Counted from the stretch's first letter, positions 35,308 through 45,467 are shown. The stretch: DNA of 64,000 bases from Geobacteraceae bacterium (GCA_021286935.1 JAJTBI010000007.1:1-64000), one strand, 5' to 3'. Numbers and translations are program-made. Notes: generated by a model not told the origin, from the sequence alone.

Positions 35308-35426
35308 CAATTCCATATCAAGGCGCTAGCTCTGTTGGCTTCGTCGTCGGCTCCTCAACGTACTGTTCTGTACGCCTGCGTCGCCTCCTCCTTGCCGCCT
35401 TGCTATCATCCTTGATCTGAAATTGA
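35308..35426 (+). repeat. Dispersed palindromic repeat family, copy C
   Basis: It begins CAATTCCATATCAAGGCGCT and ends CATCCTTGATCTGAAATTG. The central palindrome is ACGTACTGTTCTGTACGCC. The ends are complementary (CAATT with AATTG, ATCAAGG with CCTTGAT). It shares orientation and core with copies at 10611 and 32751. Confidence 0.88.
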
Positions 35427-35477
35427 AATGGTTTGCTGTGTGACTACGCCTTGTATCCGGCCCTCCTCGTACGTTTT

Positions 35478-35798
35478 TTACTCTTCCAGTCTTCTCATCT
35501 TCCTGCGCAGGGCTGCCATCCGTTTTTCCGCCACCCGCTGCAGTTTCTGGCCTTTGGGCACCTTGGTGGCCAGCCGTTTTTTATCGACCCGGTTACGCTT
35601 CTCCAGCGCCATCCGTAGCCGCTCCATGGCCACTTCACGATTGCGCAGCTGGGAGCGGTTTTCTGCGGCATGCACCACAATGCCGGTGGGCAGGTGTCTG
35701 ATCCGCACCGCCGAATCGGTGGTGTTACGGTGCTGCCCACCCGGACCGGAGGCGCGGTAAAACTCCACCCGGATATCTGCTTCGTTAATCTCAATCAT
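35478..35798 (-). CDS. Small RF-1-type GGQ peptidyl-tRNA hydrolase-like protein
   Basis: The 106-residue protein contains the class I release-factor GGQ motif ([15 protein letters not shown]) and a basic C-terminal tail. It lacks the codon-recognition domain, so it resembles ArfB-like or RF-H-like ribosome-rescue factors. The exact family is not certain. It overlaps the next gene by 8 bases. Confidence 0.8.
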   Translation of the reverse strand: MIEINEADIRVEFYRASGPGGQHRNTTDSAVRIRHLPTGIVVHAAENRSQLRNREVAMERLRMALEKRNRVDKKRLATKVPKGQKLQRVAEKRMAALRRKMRRLEE

Positions 35799-36132
35799 CG
35801 TGCTTGAAGATGCTCAGGACCCAGTTCACCACAGCCAGTACAATACTGAAGGCAACGGCCCAAAGAAAACCCTGCACCTGAAAACCGGGTACCAGCTTGG
35901 CAGTCAGCATGATAAGCAGTGCATTGATTACCAGACTGAACAGTCCCAGGGTCATGATTGTCAACGGCAGGGTCAGCAGTTTCAAGACAGGCTTAATAAC
36001 CGCATTGATAAGCCCCAGAACTACCGCAGTCAACAGCGCAGCCTTAAAGCCGGACAGATGAATGCCCGGCAAAAGGTACGCCGTAATGACAATGGCAATC
36101 CCGGAAATCAGCCAGTTGATAATAATACTCAT
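35791..36132 (-). CDS. YvlD/holin-like four-helix membrane protein
   Basis: The 113-residue protein has about four hydrophobic helices with N-A-x-x-K-P-V-L-K, [11 protein letters not shown] and a K-L-V-P-G-F loop, as in the YvlD (phage holin-like) family. The function is unknown. It overlaps the cydC stop by 4 bases and the RF-like start by 8, so these are likely co-transcribed. Confidence 0.82.
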   Translation of the reverse strand: MSIIINWLISGIAIVITAYLLPGIHLSGFKAALLTAVVLGLINAVIKPVLKLLTLPLTIMTLGLFSLVINALLIMLTAKLVPGFQVQGFLWAVAFSIVLAVVNWVLSIFKHDD

Positions 36133-37781
36133 ACGTTAGCTCCTTTTGTTGCTCCAATCCTGACAATACGTTCTGCCAACTGCAGACAGGCCGGTCGATG
36201 GGTCACCACCAGCAGGGTTGTGCCTTGCAGCCTGAGCTTTAGCCGTTCTACCACACTCTGCTCTGTAGCGCCATCCAGTCCCTCGGTCGGTTCATCCAGA
36301 AGCAGGATCGGCGCATTGCTGACCAGGGCACGGGCCAGGGCGATCCGCCGCGCCTCGCCACCGGATACGGCGCTGCCGGTCTCACCCACCGGGGTATCCA
36401 GCCCCTGGGGCAGGCCGGTAATCCACTGCTCGAGGCCACTGTCAACCAGAACAGCAGTCAGTTGTTCATCAGTAACCTCTCGCCCCAGCAGGATGTTTTC
36501 CCGGATCGTGCTGTTAAACAGGTGCGGTTGCTGCGGTACTGCGGCAACCAGTTGAGCAAGCTGATCTGGCGAAATATCCAGCAGTTCACAACCACCAATA
36601 GAGATACTGCCCTGATAGGGACGAAAACGGAGCAGGAGTTCAACCAAAGTGGACTTGCCGCTACCGCTGGGGCCAACTACCGCCACTCGCTCACCCTGAT
36701 TGATCGTCAGTGAGAACTGCTCCAGCACAGCCTGACCTCCACCATAGCCACAGCTGACCTGATCCAGTACGATCCTGCATGACTCCGGTAGCTGCGGATG
36801 CAGCGGTTCCGGCAGCGGTATGGGTGCATCGGCCAGTTCCCTGATCCGGCGGATCGCTTCACTGGTGGCAGGGATCAGTTGCAGTGAGTGAGCCAACGGA
36901 CCGACCGCCTCAAAGGAGGCTGCGCTGAACAGCAGCAACATCACCAGATTGGGGCCTGCCAGCTGTCCTGTCTGCACCAGGGGAATACAGACCAGTGCCA
37001 GCCCTGCCATAGCCAGGGCACCGCAGATGGTGACGCCGGCCAGGGTCAGGCTGCTGATCTGTCCCAGACGGACCTGCTGCTGTACCAGACCACTGGAGAA
37101 CCCCTCAACCGTCTGGGCCTGTTTATCAGTTGCTCCTAGTAGCAGCAGTTCTTCTGCCCCCTGCAACCCTTCCGTTACCGTGGTGCGCAGCATCCCGGCC
37201 AGTTCTGTTGAACGTTTGCCCGGCTGTTCAGCCAGGTGACGTGCCAGCAGTGGCAGCAACAGCCCGGACAGCAGTAATAACCCCACCAGCAGCAGGGCTG
37301 CTGAACCACTCCAGACCAGCACAAACAGCCCGGACAGCAGGATGGTAAAAGCGCCGGTGGCAAGTGGCGCAATGATCCGCAGGTAGAGATTTTCCAGACT
37401 GTCCACATCGGCCCGCAGCCGACCGGCCAGGTCACCACCGGCATAGCTTTCAAGCCCGGCCGGTGCCAGCGGAATCAGGCGTTTGAACAACCAGACCCGC
37501 AGATCTGCCAGGATATGGAAGGCTGCCTCATGGCTGACCAGCCGCTCGCCATAGCGGCCCGAAGCTCGCAGGATGGCCAGGGCGCGAATGGAGGCCGAGG
37601 CAAAGAAATAGTTAAAGGAGGCTTGCGTAACCCCTGCTACTGCCATGGAGGCGATGAACCAGCCGGAGATCGCCATCAGGGCGGCATTGGCAGCAATGAC
37701 CGCCACTCCCAGCCCGATCCCGCCCGCCATCCAACGCCAGTGTTGTCTGGCAGGTCTCAGCATCCGCAGCAGTTCTCTCAT
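36129..37781 (-). CDS. cydC: Thiol reductant ABC exporter subunit CydC
   Basis: The ATG at 37781 overlaps the cydD stop (ATGA), giving 550 residues. It has six membrane helices (1-320), then an ATPase with G-P-S-G-S-G-K-S-T, signature V-S-G-G-E-A-R-R and L-L-L-D-E-P-T-E-G-L-D. CydDC exports cysteine or glutathione and supports cytochrome bd assembly. cydAB is not in the window. Confidence 0.88.
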   Translation of the reverse strand: MRELLRMLRPARQHWRWMAGGIGLGVAVIAANAALMAISGWFIASMAVAGVTQASFNYFFASASIRALAILRASGRYGERLVSHEAAFHILADLRVWLFKRLIPLAPAGLESYAGGDLAGRLRADVDSLENLYLRIIAPLATGAFTILLSGLFVLVWSGSAALLLVGLLLLSGLLLPLLARHLAEQPGKRSTELAGMLRTTVTEGLQGAEELLLLGATDKQAQTVEGFSSGLVQQQVRLGQISSLTLAGVTICGALAMAGLALVCIPLVQTGQLAGPNLVMLLLFSAASFEAVGPLAHSLQLIPATSEAIRRIRELADAPIPLPEPLHPQLPESCRIVLDQVSCGYGGGQAVLEQFSLTINQGERVAVVGPSGSGKSTLVELLLRFRPYQGSISIGGCELLDISPDQLAQLVAAVPQQPHLFNSTIRENILLGREVTDEQLTAVLVDSGLEQWITGLPQGLDTPVGETGSAVSGGEARRIALARALVSNAPILLLDEPTEGLDGATEQSVVERLKLRLQGTTLLVVTHRPACLQLAERIVRIGATKGANV

Positions 37782-39571
37782 GGGGCCACCTCCAGATACT
37801 CTTGGGAGGTGGTGACCTGCTCCAGCCTGCCTGCGGCCAGCACAGCCACCTGCTGGCAACGGCTGATGGTGGCCTCGCGGTGGCTGATGATCAGCATGGT
37901 CCGCCCAGCCGCCAGCCGTCCCATGGCATCCAGCACCAGTTGTTCGTTCTCTGCATCCAGTCCGGCAGTGGGCTCGTCCAACACCACCAGGCTGGCATCC
38001 CGCAGAAAGACCCGTGCCAGGGCCAGCCGCCGCAGTTCACCGCCGGACAGTCCGGCCCCGCGATCACCCAGCCGGGTTGCCAGTCCCTCCGGCAGCGCAC
38101 TGATCACCTCGCTAAGCGCAGCAGCAGCAAGGGCCTGTTGGATCGCCTGATCATCGGCATCGGGCCTGCCCAGCAGCAGGTTTTCTCTGATTGTGGCACT
38201 GAAAAAGAACGGCTGTTGCGGTACCCAGGCCAGTTGTAGGCGCCATGCCTGCTGATCCAGCTCTGCCAGGTCAACACCGTCCACCGTGATCCGGCCTGAT
38301 TCCGGTTGGGCCAGCCCCAGCAGTAGACGGGCCAGGGTCGATTTGCCGCTGCCGCTGGCTCCCACCAGGGCGGTCATGCTGTTGGCCGGGATGGTCAGCG
38401 AGATATTCTGCACGCCACCGCGATCACCTCCGTAACGGAAGGTGACCGATTCGCACGCGATCTCAACGGACTCACCGCAGAGGACGCGGAGGTTCGCAGA
38501 GGAATTGAGTGTTGGGATAGTATCGGTACCTATTATTTCTTCCTCTGTGTTCCTCTGTGCCCTCTGTGGCAAAAGATCTTTTGTTGGCAGTGGTTGCTGC
38601 AGTAGCGGAATAATCCGCTCGGCAGCAGCCATGCCGTTCATCCGGCTGTGGTAGGCCAGCCCGAGATTGCGCAGCGGCAGGTAGTATTCCGGTGCCAGCA
38701 GCAGCACAAACAGACCGTCCAGCAGCGACAGATTTCCGGCCAGCAGGCGGAAGCCGATGATCACCGCCACCACTGCCGTGCCCACGGTTGAAAAAAATTC
38801 CAGGGTAAAAGCAGACATAAAGGCCACCCGCAGTACGGCCATGGTGCCGCTGCGGTACTGGTCAGAAACCAGAGCCACCAGTTCTGCCTCCCGCTTGGCA
38901 GCGCTAAAGATCTTCAGATCAGGCAGCCCCTGCACCAGATCCAGCAGATGGCCTGCCATGCGGGAAAGCCGGGCAAACTGGCGGCGATTCAGGGTTTCAG
39001 TCCCCTTGCCGATCAGGATCATCAAGAGCGGGATAAACGGCGCCGAGAAGATCAGCACCAGTGACGAGCGCCATTCTGACGGCAGTACCACCAGCAGCAC
39101 CGCCAGCGGCAACAGACCTGCCAACACCATCTGGGGCAGAAAGCGGGCAATGTAGGCCTCAAGCCCTTCCACCCCGCTGGTCACCACCTCGGTCAATGGC
39201 CCCACTTCACCGGCCATACCGGTCGGCCGCAGCCGTAGCAACCGTTGGTACAGGGCAGTGCGGACCTGTTGCCTGACCTGTGCTGCTGCCTTGATGGCTG
39301 CATGTTCGCTTAGATAGGCGGCAAGACCACGCATCAGGGCGATCAGACCTACCCATGCCAGCAGCGGCAGCAACGGAGTCCGCCCGATCCCCTCAATCAC
39401 TACTCGTTGGCAGACCAAGGCCAGCAATCGCGCCTGCAGGATGATCAACAAACCGCCGCCAAAAGCCGCCAGAATAGCCGCCAGCATGCTGCCTTTGACC
39501 GTGCGGGCCTGCTGACGCAGCCAGGCTTCGGGGGTGGGGTGGCTTGGCATGGTGTCCTGTTTTTCAGCCAA
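37778..39571 (-). CDS. cydD: Thiol reductant ABC exporter subunit CydD with a repeat-derived linker
   Basis: The 597-residue protein has six membrane helices, and an ATPase with G-A-S-G-S-G-K-S-T and L-S-G-G-E-L-R-R. Residues about 331-370, encoded by bases 38462-38581, are unlike the surrounding protein and come from a palindromic repeat of C-A-G-A-G-G units (R-A-Q-R-N-T-E-E-E). The insert lies in the linker between membrane and ATPase domains. CydC is encoded directly downstream. Confidence 0.87.
   Translation of the reverse strand: MAEKQDTMPSHPTPEAWLRQQARTVKGSMLAAILAAFGGGLLIILQARLLALVCQRVVIEGIGRTPLLPLLAWVGLIALMRGLAAYLSEHAAIKAAAQVRQQVRTALYQRLLRLRPTGMAGEVGPLTEVVTSGVEGLEAYIARFLPQMVLAGLLPLAVLLVVLPSEWRSSLVLIFSAPFIPLLMILIGKGTETLNRRQFARLSRMAGHLLDLVQGLPDLKIFSAAKREAELVALVSDQYRSGTMAVLRVAFMSAFTLEFFSTVGTAVVAVIIGFRLLAGNLSLLDGLFVLLLAPEYYLPLRNLGLAYHSRMNGMAAAERIIPLLQQPLPTKDLLPQRAQRNTEEEIIGTDTIPTLNSSANLRVLCGESVEIACESVTFRYGGDRGGVQNISLTIPANSMTALVGASGSGKSTLARLLLGLAQPESGRITVDGVDLAELDQQAWRLQLAWVPQQPFFFSATIRENLLLGRPDADDQAIQQALAAAALSEVISALPEGLATRLGDRGAGLSGGELRRLALARVFLRDASLVVLDEPTAGLDAENEQLVLDAMGRLAAGRTMLIISHREATISRCQQVAVLAAGRLEQVTTSQEYLEVAP
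38462..38581. repeat. In-frame palindromic repeat inside cydD
   Basis: The plus strand carries CGCAGAGGACGCGGAGG-type sequence at 38463-38500 and its inverted form TTCCTCTGTG...CTCTGTGG at 38540-38572. The block is in frame and contributes about 40 residues to CydD. The arms belong to the same general class as the btuF and tyrS-upstream elements. Confidence 0.75.
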
Positions 39572-39574
39572 CGC

Positions 39575-40771
39575 TTATCCCTTCACACAGACCAGATACT
39601 TGAGATAACGACCTTCAGGCAGGGTAACCGGGTATGGGAAGTCAACCGGCTGCCCCTTTTGCTCAATCACCCGCAGTTCTGACTTGGCTTGGAGGGCACC
39701 CCGACGCAGCTCCTTCAGGTAGTCAGCCAGATCGGTCTTCTGGTGATTGGAGGAGCAGATCAGCAGGCCACCATCAACCAGCAACGCCAGACAGGCTGCC
39801 ACCAGATCACTGGTGCCGCCACGGGTGGTAAAGCGTCCCTTAGCCGTGGTGGAAAAAGAGGGCGGGTCCATCAGGATGATATCAAACTGTTCCCGGGCAG
39901 AGGTCAGTTCAGCCAATTTGGCCATGCAGTCCCCCACCAGAAAGCGGTGCTTTTTGGGATTCAGGCGGTTGGCACTAAAGTTGGCCCGGTTCCAGTCTGT
40001 ATAGCCGGGGGATACATCCACTGAGGTCACCTGGGTTGCGCCGCTTGCGGCAGCTGCCACGGAAAAGGCACCGGTATAGGCAAACAGGTTCAGGAAACGT
40101 TTGCCTACCATGCGTGGCATCAGGCTGTGACGGTTCTCCCGCTGGTCCAGAAACAGACCGGTGTTAAGCCCTTCTTCCAAAGAAACCAGAAAGGTCAGGC
40201 CGTTTTCCTGTACCTCCAACCGTTGCGGAGCTGCGCTGCCTGCCAACAATCTGCCATACTTCTTGCTGTCGCTGACCGCCTCCAGTTCGCGGGTGTTCTG
40301 GGGTCGGGCCTTCTCATAGATCCCGAGTGGTTGCAACAGTTCCTGAAGGACACTAGTCACCAGTTTCAGGTACGGTCGCCAGCCTTCGCAGTAGAGCTGG
40401 ATCAGCAGATAGTCAGCATAGCGATCCACGGTCAGACCGGGTAGCGCATCCCCTTCGGCATTCACCAGGCGGTAGGCGCTGGTGTTGCTCAGATCGGCAT
40501 ACTTTTCCCGCAGGCTGATGGCAGCCTGCAGTCGCTTTTTGATCCAGCCACGATCAAGCTGCATCGGCTGATGGCTCAGCACCCGTGCCACAATCCGGTC
40601 CGCCGGATCCAGCAGGGCAATGGCCAACGGTTTGCCACGCTCATCAGTCAGTTGTACCAGATCACCGGCCTTTGCCTTGGGCCAACGCTTGGTGAAACTG
40701 TCTGCAATAATCCAGGGGTGCCCCAGTTCCAGCATCCTAACGGTATCTTGTCCTACTATCCGCTGTTCCAT
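39575..40771 (-). CDS. RlmI-like 23S rRNA cytosine methyltransferase
   Basis: The ATG at 40771 has a GGAG site, giving 398 residues. A PUA-type domain (1-80) with G-H-P-W-I and a SAM-binding methyltransferase with L-N-L-F-A-Y-T-G-A-F-S and M-D-P-P-S-F give the RlmI/RlmK-type layout. It modifies 23S rRNA, but the exact position cannot be assigned. It lies 3 bases from cydD on the same strand. Confidence 0.85.
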   Translation of the reverse strand: MEQRIVGQDTVRMLELGHPWIIADSFTKRWPKAKAGDLVQLTDERGKPLAIALLDPADRIVARVLSHQPMQLDRGWIKKRLQAAISLREKYADLSNTSAYRLVNAEGDALPGLTVDRYADYLLIQLYCEGWRPYLKLVTSVLQELLQPLGIYEKARPQNTRELEAVSDSKKYGRLLAGSAAPQRLEVQENGLTFLVSLEEGLNTGLFLDQRENRHSLMPRMVGKRFLNLFAYTGAFSVAAAASGATQVTSVDVSPGYTDWNRANFSANRLNPKKHRFLVGDCMAKLAELTSAREQFDIILMDPPSFSTTAKGRFTTRGGTSDLVAACLALLVDGGLLICSSNHQKTDLADYLKELRRGALQAKSELRVIEQKGQPVDFPYPVTLPEGRYLKYLVCVKG

Positions 40772-40843
40772 CTGCTGCTCCAAACACAAAAGGAACCACC
40801 GAGGCAGGCCCTTTTGCACAGAGTGATTATTACGTCATTACGG

Positions 40844-42049
40844 TCATCCGATTACGATCCTGACAAAGCGGCGTTTGCCGATCTGGACGATGTACTCGCC
40901 GCTGGCGGTCAGTTCCAGATTGGTATTACTGACTTTCTCACCGTTCAGCTTGACCCCACCCTGGTCGATGGAGCGGCGGGCCTCGCCATTGGATTTGGTC
41001 AGCCCTGCCTCGGTTAAGGCCTTGGCCAGCAACAGTGGGCAATCAACCGTGCCGTAGCTGACCTGAGGCATATCCTCCGGAATTTCGTTTTCCTTGAACC
41101 GTTTGACAAAGTTTTCTTCAGCAGCATCACCGGTACCAGCCCCGTGGAAGCGGGTCACGATCTCCCGGCCAAGGGCCTTTTTAGCTGCCATCGGGTGTAC
41201 TGAGCCATCAGCCAGACCGACCTTTAACTGCTCGATCTCAGCAATGCTCTTGTCGGAGAGCAGTTCATAGTAACGCAGCATCAGTTCGTCAGAGATGGAC
41301 ATCACCTTGCCGAAGATCTCGTCTGGCGCCTCACTGATGCCGATATAGTTACCCAATGATTTAGACATCTTATTGACGCCGTCCAGGCCTTCCAAGAGCG
41401 GCATAGTCAAGACGCACTGGGGCGTCTGGCCCCATTCCCGCTGCAGTTCACGCCCCATCAGCAGGTTGAATTTCTGGTCGGTACCGCCTAGTTCCACATC
41501 GGCCTTCATGGCCACCGAGTCATAGCCCTGGATCAGGGGGTACAGGAATTCGTGGATCGCAATCGGCTGTTGGGTGGTGTAGCGCTTGTGGAAGTCATCA
41601 CGCTCCAGCATCCGCGCCACGGTGTACTTGGAAGCCAGCCCGATCATGCCGCCGCAGCCCAGTTCGTTCAGCCAGGAAGAGTTGAAAACCACCTTGGTCT
41701 TTTCCGGGTCAAGGATCTTGAAGACCTGCTCTTTGTAGGTCTCGGCATTGCGCAGGACATCTTCGCGGGTCAGGACCTTGCGGGTCTCTGATTTGCCGGT
41801 TGGGTCGCCGATCATACCGGTGAAATCGCCGATCAGGAAGTGGACATCGTGGCCCAACTGTTGGAACTGACGCAGTTTTTGGATCAGTACCGTGTGCCCC
41901 AGGTGCAGGTCTGGCGCGGTGGGGTCAAAACCGGCCTTGATGATCAATGGGCGGCCTGTGGCCAGTTTATCTTCCAGTTCTTTCTGGATCAGCAGCTCTA
42001 CACAGCCGCGCTTGATAACGGCGATCTGTTCGGCAACGGGGATACTCAT
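40844..42049 (-). CDS. tyrS: Tyrosyl-tRNA synthetase
   Basis: The 401-residue class I synthetase has HLGH (HIGH motif, about 49-52), K-M-S-K-S near 230, and a C-terminal S4 domain ([12 protein letters not shown]). It is the TyrRS type with the long insert. It charges tRNA-Tyr in the cytoplasm. A repeat lies in its upstream region. Confidence 0.95.
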   Translation of the reverse strand: MSIPVAEQIAVIKRGCVELLIQKELEDKLATGRPLIIKAGFDPTAPDLHLGHTVLIQKLRQFQQLGHDVHFLIGDFTGMIGDPTGKSETRKVLTREDVLRNAETYKEQVFKILDPEKTKVVFNSSWLNELGCGGMIGLASKYTVARMLERDDFHKRYTTQQPIAIHEFLYPLIQGYDSVAMKADVELGGTDQKFNLLMGRELQREWGQTPQCVLTMPLLEGLDGVNKMSKSLGNYIGISEAPDEIFGKVMSISDELMLRYYELLSDKSIAEIEQLKVGLADGSVHPMAAKKALGREIVTRFHGAGTGDAAEENFVKRFKENEIPEDMPQVSYGTVDCPLLLAKALTEAGLTKSNGEARRSIDQGGVKLNGEKVSNTNLELTASGEYIVQIGKRRFVRIVIG

Positions 42050-42082
42050 GGTAATACTCCGTGAAAGGCATGAAAAGCCATG

Positions 42083-42232
42083 ATAATAGACCGCGGATGA
42101 CGCTGATTGAGCGGATTAGCGCGGATAATAAAAACTTTAACGCAAGGATGCAGAGTTGCAAAGACGCAAAGAACTAACTAGCTGATCTTACCTGTAAACA
42201 TAATCTCTGCGTTAAAAGCTTGTTTTAGCTGT
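42083..42232. repeat. Palindromic and short-unit repeat upstream of tyrS
   Basis: The left part (42092-42126) is CGCGGATGACGCTGATTGAG with a near-copy GCGGATTAGCGCGGATAA. The right part holds TTTAACGCA (42136-42144) and its inverse TGCGTTAAA (42208-42216), with CAAAGACGCAAAG between. These units are common dispersed repeats and may also shape the 5' leader of tyrS. Confidence 0.7.
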
Positions 42233-43018
42233 TCAACAAGCAGCGTTAATTCGTTCAATACTGACGGCCTTGCCGGTCTTTGTGTCTACCCCGATCACCA
42301 CGGCATTGATCCGCAGGTCCTTTTTGGGGATATCAAACTTGACTGACTGCTGGGTCAGGAAACGCTGGATCGCCTGGCCCTTGTCCACGCCGATCACGGA
42401 GTCAAAGGAGCCGGTCATCCCTACATCAGTAATGTACGCGGTACCGTTCGGCAGGATCCGTTCATCAGCGGTCTGGACATGGGTGTGGGTACCCACCACG
42501 GCAGAGACCCGACCATCCAGATACCAGCCCAAAGAGGCTTTTTCCGACGTGGTCTCGGCATGGAAGTCCAGCAGTATAATGGATGTTTCTTTTCTCAGCT
42601 GTTCCAGCTCTGCATCGGCACAACGGAAGGGACAGTCCAGGTTTTTCATGTAGACCCGTCCTTCAAGGTTCAGCACGCCAACCTTGATACCGGCAGGGGT
42701 CTCAACGACGGTTGAACCTCGGCCTGGCGTGCCAGGGGGGTAGTTGAGTGGTCGGATGATCCGTTCTTCCCGATCCAGAAAACCGGAGTTATCCTTCTTG
42801 TCCCAGATATGGTTACCGCTGGTCAGCAGGTGGACTCCCTGACGATACAGCTCTGCTGCGGTGTCAGGGGTGATACCAAAACCACCGGCAGCGTTTTCGC
42901 CGTTGGCAATCACCAGATCAACGGCATGACGATCCACCAGCCGGTGCAGTTCCCGGCTGATGGCTGTCCTGCCTGGACTTCCAACGATGTCACCTATGAA
43001 AAGGATTCTGACTGACAT
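42233..43018 (-). CDS. ymdB: YmdB family metallophosphoesterase
   Basis: The 261-residue protein has R-I-L-F-I-G-D-I-V-G-S-P-G-R, then N-G-E-N-A-A, G-N-H-I-W and G-T-H-T-H-V-Q. The YmdB family hydrolyses 2',3'-cyclic nucleotides in Bacillus. It is directly downstream of rny, as in many genomes, and the stop of rny is adjacent to its ATG. Confidence 0.92.
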   Translation of the reverse strand: MSVRILFIGDIVGSPGRTAISRELHRLVDRHAVDLVIANGENAAGGFGITPDTAAELYRQGVHLLTSGNHIWDKKDNSGFLDREERIIRPLNYPPGTPGRGSTVVETPAGIKVGVLNLEGRVYMKNLDCPFRCADAELEQLRKETSIILLDFHAETTSEKASLGWYLDGRVSAVVGTHTHVQTADERILPNGTAYITDVGMTGSFDSVIGVDKGQAIQRFLTQQSVKFDIPKKDLRINAVVIGVDTKTGKAVSIERINAAC

Positions 43019-44584
43019 TTATTTGGCATACTCGGTGGCACGGGTTTCTCTAATCACATTGACCTTGATCATGCCGGGATAGGTCATCTCACTCTCGATC
43101 TTTTTGGCAATTTCGCGGGCCATCAGGACCGACTGTTCGTCGGAGACTTTGTCACTGGAGACCATCACGCGGATCTCACGACCGGCCTGGATAGCAAAGG
43201 AACCCTGTACACCGTCAAACGAAGTGGCGATCCGCTCCAGATCTTCCAGACGCTTGACATAGGATTCCATCATCTCGCGCCGTGCGCCGGGACGTGCGCC
43301 GGACAGGGCATCGGCTGCCTGGACCAGCACCGCCAGGATGGTGGACGGTTTCTCGTCTTCGTGGTGGGCAGCAATGGCATGAACGATCTTTGGTGATTCT
43401 CCGTACTTACGCGCCAGATCGGCACCGATTACGGCGTGTGAGCCCTCGATCTCATGGTCAACGGCCTTACCCAGGTCATGCAGCAGACCGGCCCGCTTGG
43501 CCTGTTTGACGTTGATCCCCAGCTCGGCTGCCATGATGCCGCACAGGAAGGCAACTTCCAGTGAGTGCTGGTAGACGTTCTGAGTGTAGGAGGTGCGGTA
43601 CTTGAGGCGACCGATCAGCTTGAGTACTTCAGGGTGAATACCATGGACACCCAGGTCAAAGGCGGCTTGTTCGCCTGCCTCTTTGATCGCCTTTTCAACC
43701 TCTTCCTCTGATTTTAAAACCACTTCTTCGATCCGGCCCGGATGGATCCGACCATCGGCCAGCAGTTTTTCCAGTGACAGACGGGCAACTTCACGACGTA
43801 CCGGGTTGAAGCCGGACAGGATTACTGCTTCCGGGGTGTCATCAATAATCAGGTCAATACCGGTGGCAGCTTCCAGGGCGCGGATATTGCGGCCTTCACG
43901 GCCGATAATCCGCCCTTTCATTTCATCAGAGGGCAGGGGCACCACGGAGACACATTTTTCTGAAACATATTCGCCAGCATAGCGTTGAATCGCTGCGGCG
44001 ATAATCTCTTTTGACTTCTTGTCAGCGGTTTCCTTGGCTTCGTCCTCAATCAGTTTGATCCGTTTGGCCGCATCGTGCTTGGCTTCGCTTTCCATCGCCT
44101 CGATCAAGGAGTTTTTTGCCTCTTCAGAGCTCATACCGGAGATCTGCTCCAGCTTGGCACGCTGCTCACCTGCGGCCTTGTTCAACTCTTCTTCCTTTGT
44201 AGTCAGGGTTTGTTCTTTTGTTGATACGGCCTGTTCCTTTTTGAGCAGATCCATCTCTTTTTGATCAACCAGCACCGCTTTTTTGTCCAGATGTTCTTCT
44301 TTCTGCTGTATCCGTTTTTCCTGAACCTGAATTTCTCTCTTTTTTTCCTTCAATTCGCCTTCTGCTGCTTCTTTTGCCTCAAGGGCCGCATCTTTGGCCT
44401 TCAGTTCTGCTTCCTTGGCAATATTATCTGCCTCACGCCGGGCATCCTCAAGCAGCCGGGCAGCAAGCTCTTCAGCCTGTGCCACAAGTCCTTCAGTGCT
44501 CTTGCGTCCAAAACGGTTGCCGGCAAAATATGCCGCACCAGCGACAGCGACGATGACCAACGCCATGATGATACTTGTTATCAT
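43019..44584 (-). CDS. rny: Ribonuclease Y
   Basis: The 521-residue protein has an N-terminal membrane helix (1-20), a long coiled coil (about 35-200), a KH domain with G-R-E-G-R-N-I-R, and an HD domain with H-D-L-G-K. It is the membrane endoribonuclease that starts mRNA decay. The ymdB gene follows directly. Confidence 0.95.
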   Translation of the reverse strand: MITSIIMALVIVAVAGAAYFAGNRFGRKSTEGLVAQAEELAARLLEDARREADNIAKEAELKAKDAALEAKEAAEGELKEKKREIQVQEKRIQQKEEHLDKKAVLVDQKEMDLLKKEQAVSTKEQTLTTKEEELNKAAGEQRAKLEQISGMSSEEAKNSLIEAMESEAKHDAAKRIKLIEDEAKETADKKSKEIIAAAIQRYAGEYVSEKCVSVVPLPSDEMKGRIIGREGRNIRALEAATGIDLIIDDTPEAVILSGFNPVRREVARLSLEKLLADGRIHPGRIEEVVLKSEEEVEKAIKEAGEQAAFDLGVHGIHPEVLKLIGRLKYRTSYTQNVYQHSLEVAFLCGIMAAELGINVKQAKRAGLLHDLGKAVDHEIEGSHAVIGADLARKYGESPKIVHAIAAHHEDEKPSTILAVLVQAADALSGARPGARREMMESYVKRLEDLERIATSFDGVQGSFAIQAGREIRVMVSSDKVSDEQSVLMAREIAKKIESEMTYPGMIKVNVIRETRATEYAK

Positions 44585-44602
44585 GCTTCATCCTCCTTTA
44601 TG

Positions 44603-45181
44603 TTAATCCGGCATAGTGCCGGTCACTACCTGGACAATCCGTTTATCCGTAACAACATACTGCATTCTGATATCATGTCTCTCTGCCGGGACCTGCTCCA
44701 ACAGCTGGAAATCATGACATAAGCCTACAAGCGTACCGTGCTTTGGAAGCTGACTCAGGCAACGGTCATAGTAGCCCTTGCCAAAACCGATCCGATGTCC
44801 CTGTAGATCAAAAGCAACCCCGGGAACCACAATCAAGTCTGCTGATGCAAGGCTATGCTCCTCACCAAATCTGCAGGGTTCAAGGATACCAAAGGCACCG
44901 GAGGCACGTTGGCCTGTTTCAGTAACCTCCCGGAACTGCAGGTTGTTACCGCAGACCAGCGGATACAAAACCTGCTTTCCTGCAGAGCGTGCCGTTGCAA
45001 ACAGCAGCTCGGTGTCAACTTCCTGTTGAATCGGCGAGTAGAGGGCAATACAGGCTGCCCGCTGAAACAGTTCCAGATCGGCCAAGCGCTGTTGGGCAGA
45101 CGCGCTGGCAGTGTGCCAAGTGGCCTGATCCATTGCGCGGCGCCGCGCAAGCAGGTCACGTCGTAAGGCCTTTTTAGGCAT
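44603..45181 (-). CDS. 5-formyltetrahydrofolate cyclo-ligase
   Basis: The ATG at 45181 has GAGGG before it. The 192-residue protein has an N-terminal K-K-A-L-R-R-D-L-L, a Q-Q-E-V-D-T and the conserved V-P-G-V-A-F-D-L-Q-G-H-R-I-G-F-G-K-G-Y-Y-D segment. It converts 5-formyl-THF to methenyl-THF. It is located after the 6S RNA candidate and zapA, the same arrangement as in gammaproteobacteria (ygfA). Confidence 0.92.
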   Translation of the reverse strand: MPKKALRRDLLARRRAMDQATWHTASASAQQRLADLELFQRAACIALYSPIQQEVDTELLFATARSAGKQVLYPLVCGNNLQFREVTETGQRASGAFGILEPCRFGEEHSLASADLIVVPGVAFDLQGHRIGFGKGYYDRCLSQLPKHGTLVGLCHDFQLLEQVPAERHDIRMQYVVTDKRIVQVVTGTMPD

Positions 45182-45231
45182 ACAGCCCTCACAATAAAAC
45201 ACGCACAAACAGGTGGTTACCCGGAGGCCGG

Positions 45232-45432
45232 GTCTGGTCTGCTGCAGGGAGGATGGAAGGATAGATCGGCAGTTCCCAATTGGTTCTGTCTGCCGAAGGC
45301 CCCTTGCATACCGGGGATATATAAGCCAGTGCAGATATCAGTACGCAGCTGATGCCACGGAAACTGAACAGGTACAAATAGTTAATGCGTTGGTGGTTTA
45401 TATATCAACGTCTCCCTGAAGAGACCACGTGC
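45232..45432 (-). ncRNA. ssrS: 6S RNA candidate (ssrS)
   Basis: The gap between zapA and the cyclo-ligase has the length and position of 6S RNA. On the minus strand the ends pair: GGTCT with AGACC and CAGGGAG with CTCCCTG (45426-45411 with 45251-45236). Between them lie alternating paired stretches that would give the long hairpin with a central bulge. A short GC hairpin, ACCCGG-CCT-CCGGGT (45233-45219), follows. The exact 5' end is uncertain. Confidence 0.75.
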
Positions 45433-45467
45433 TTGTTCTGCTACTAATTCAGGCTGTTATCGTGTGC

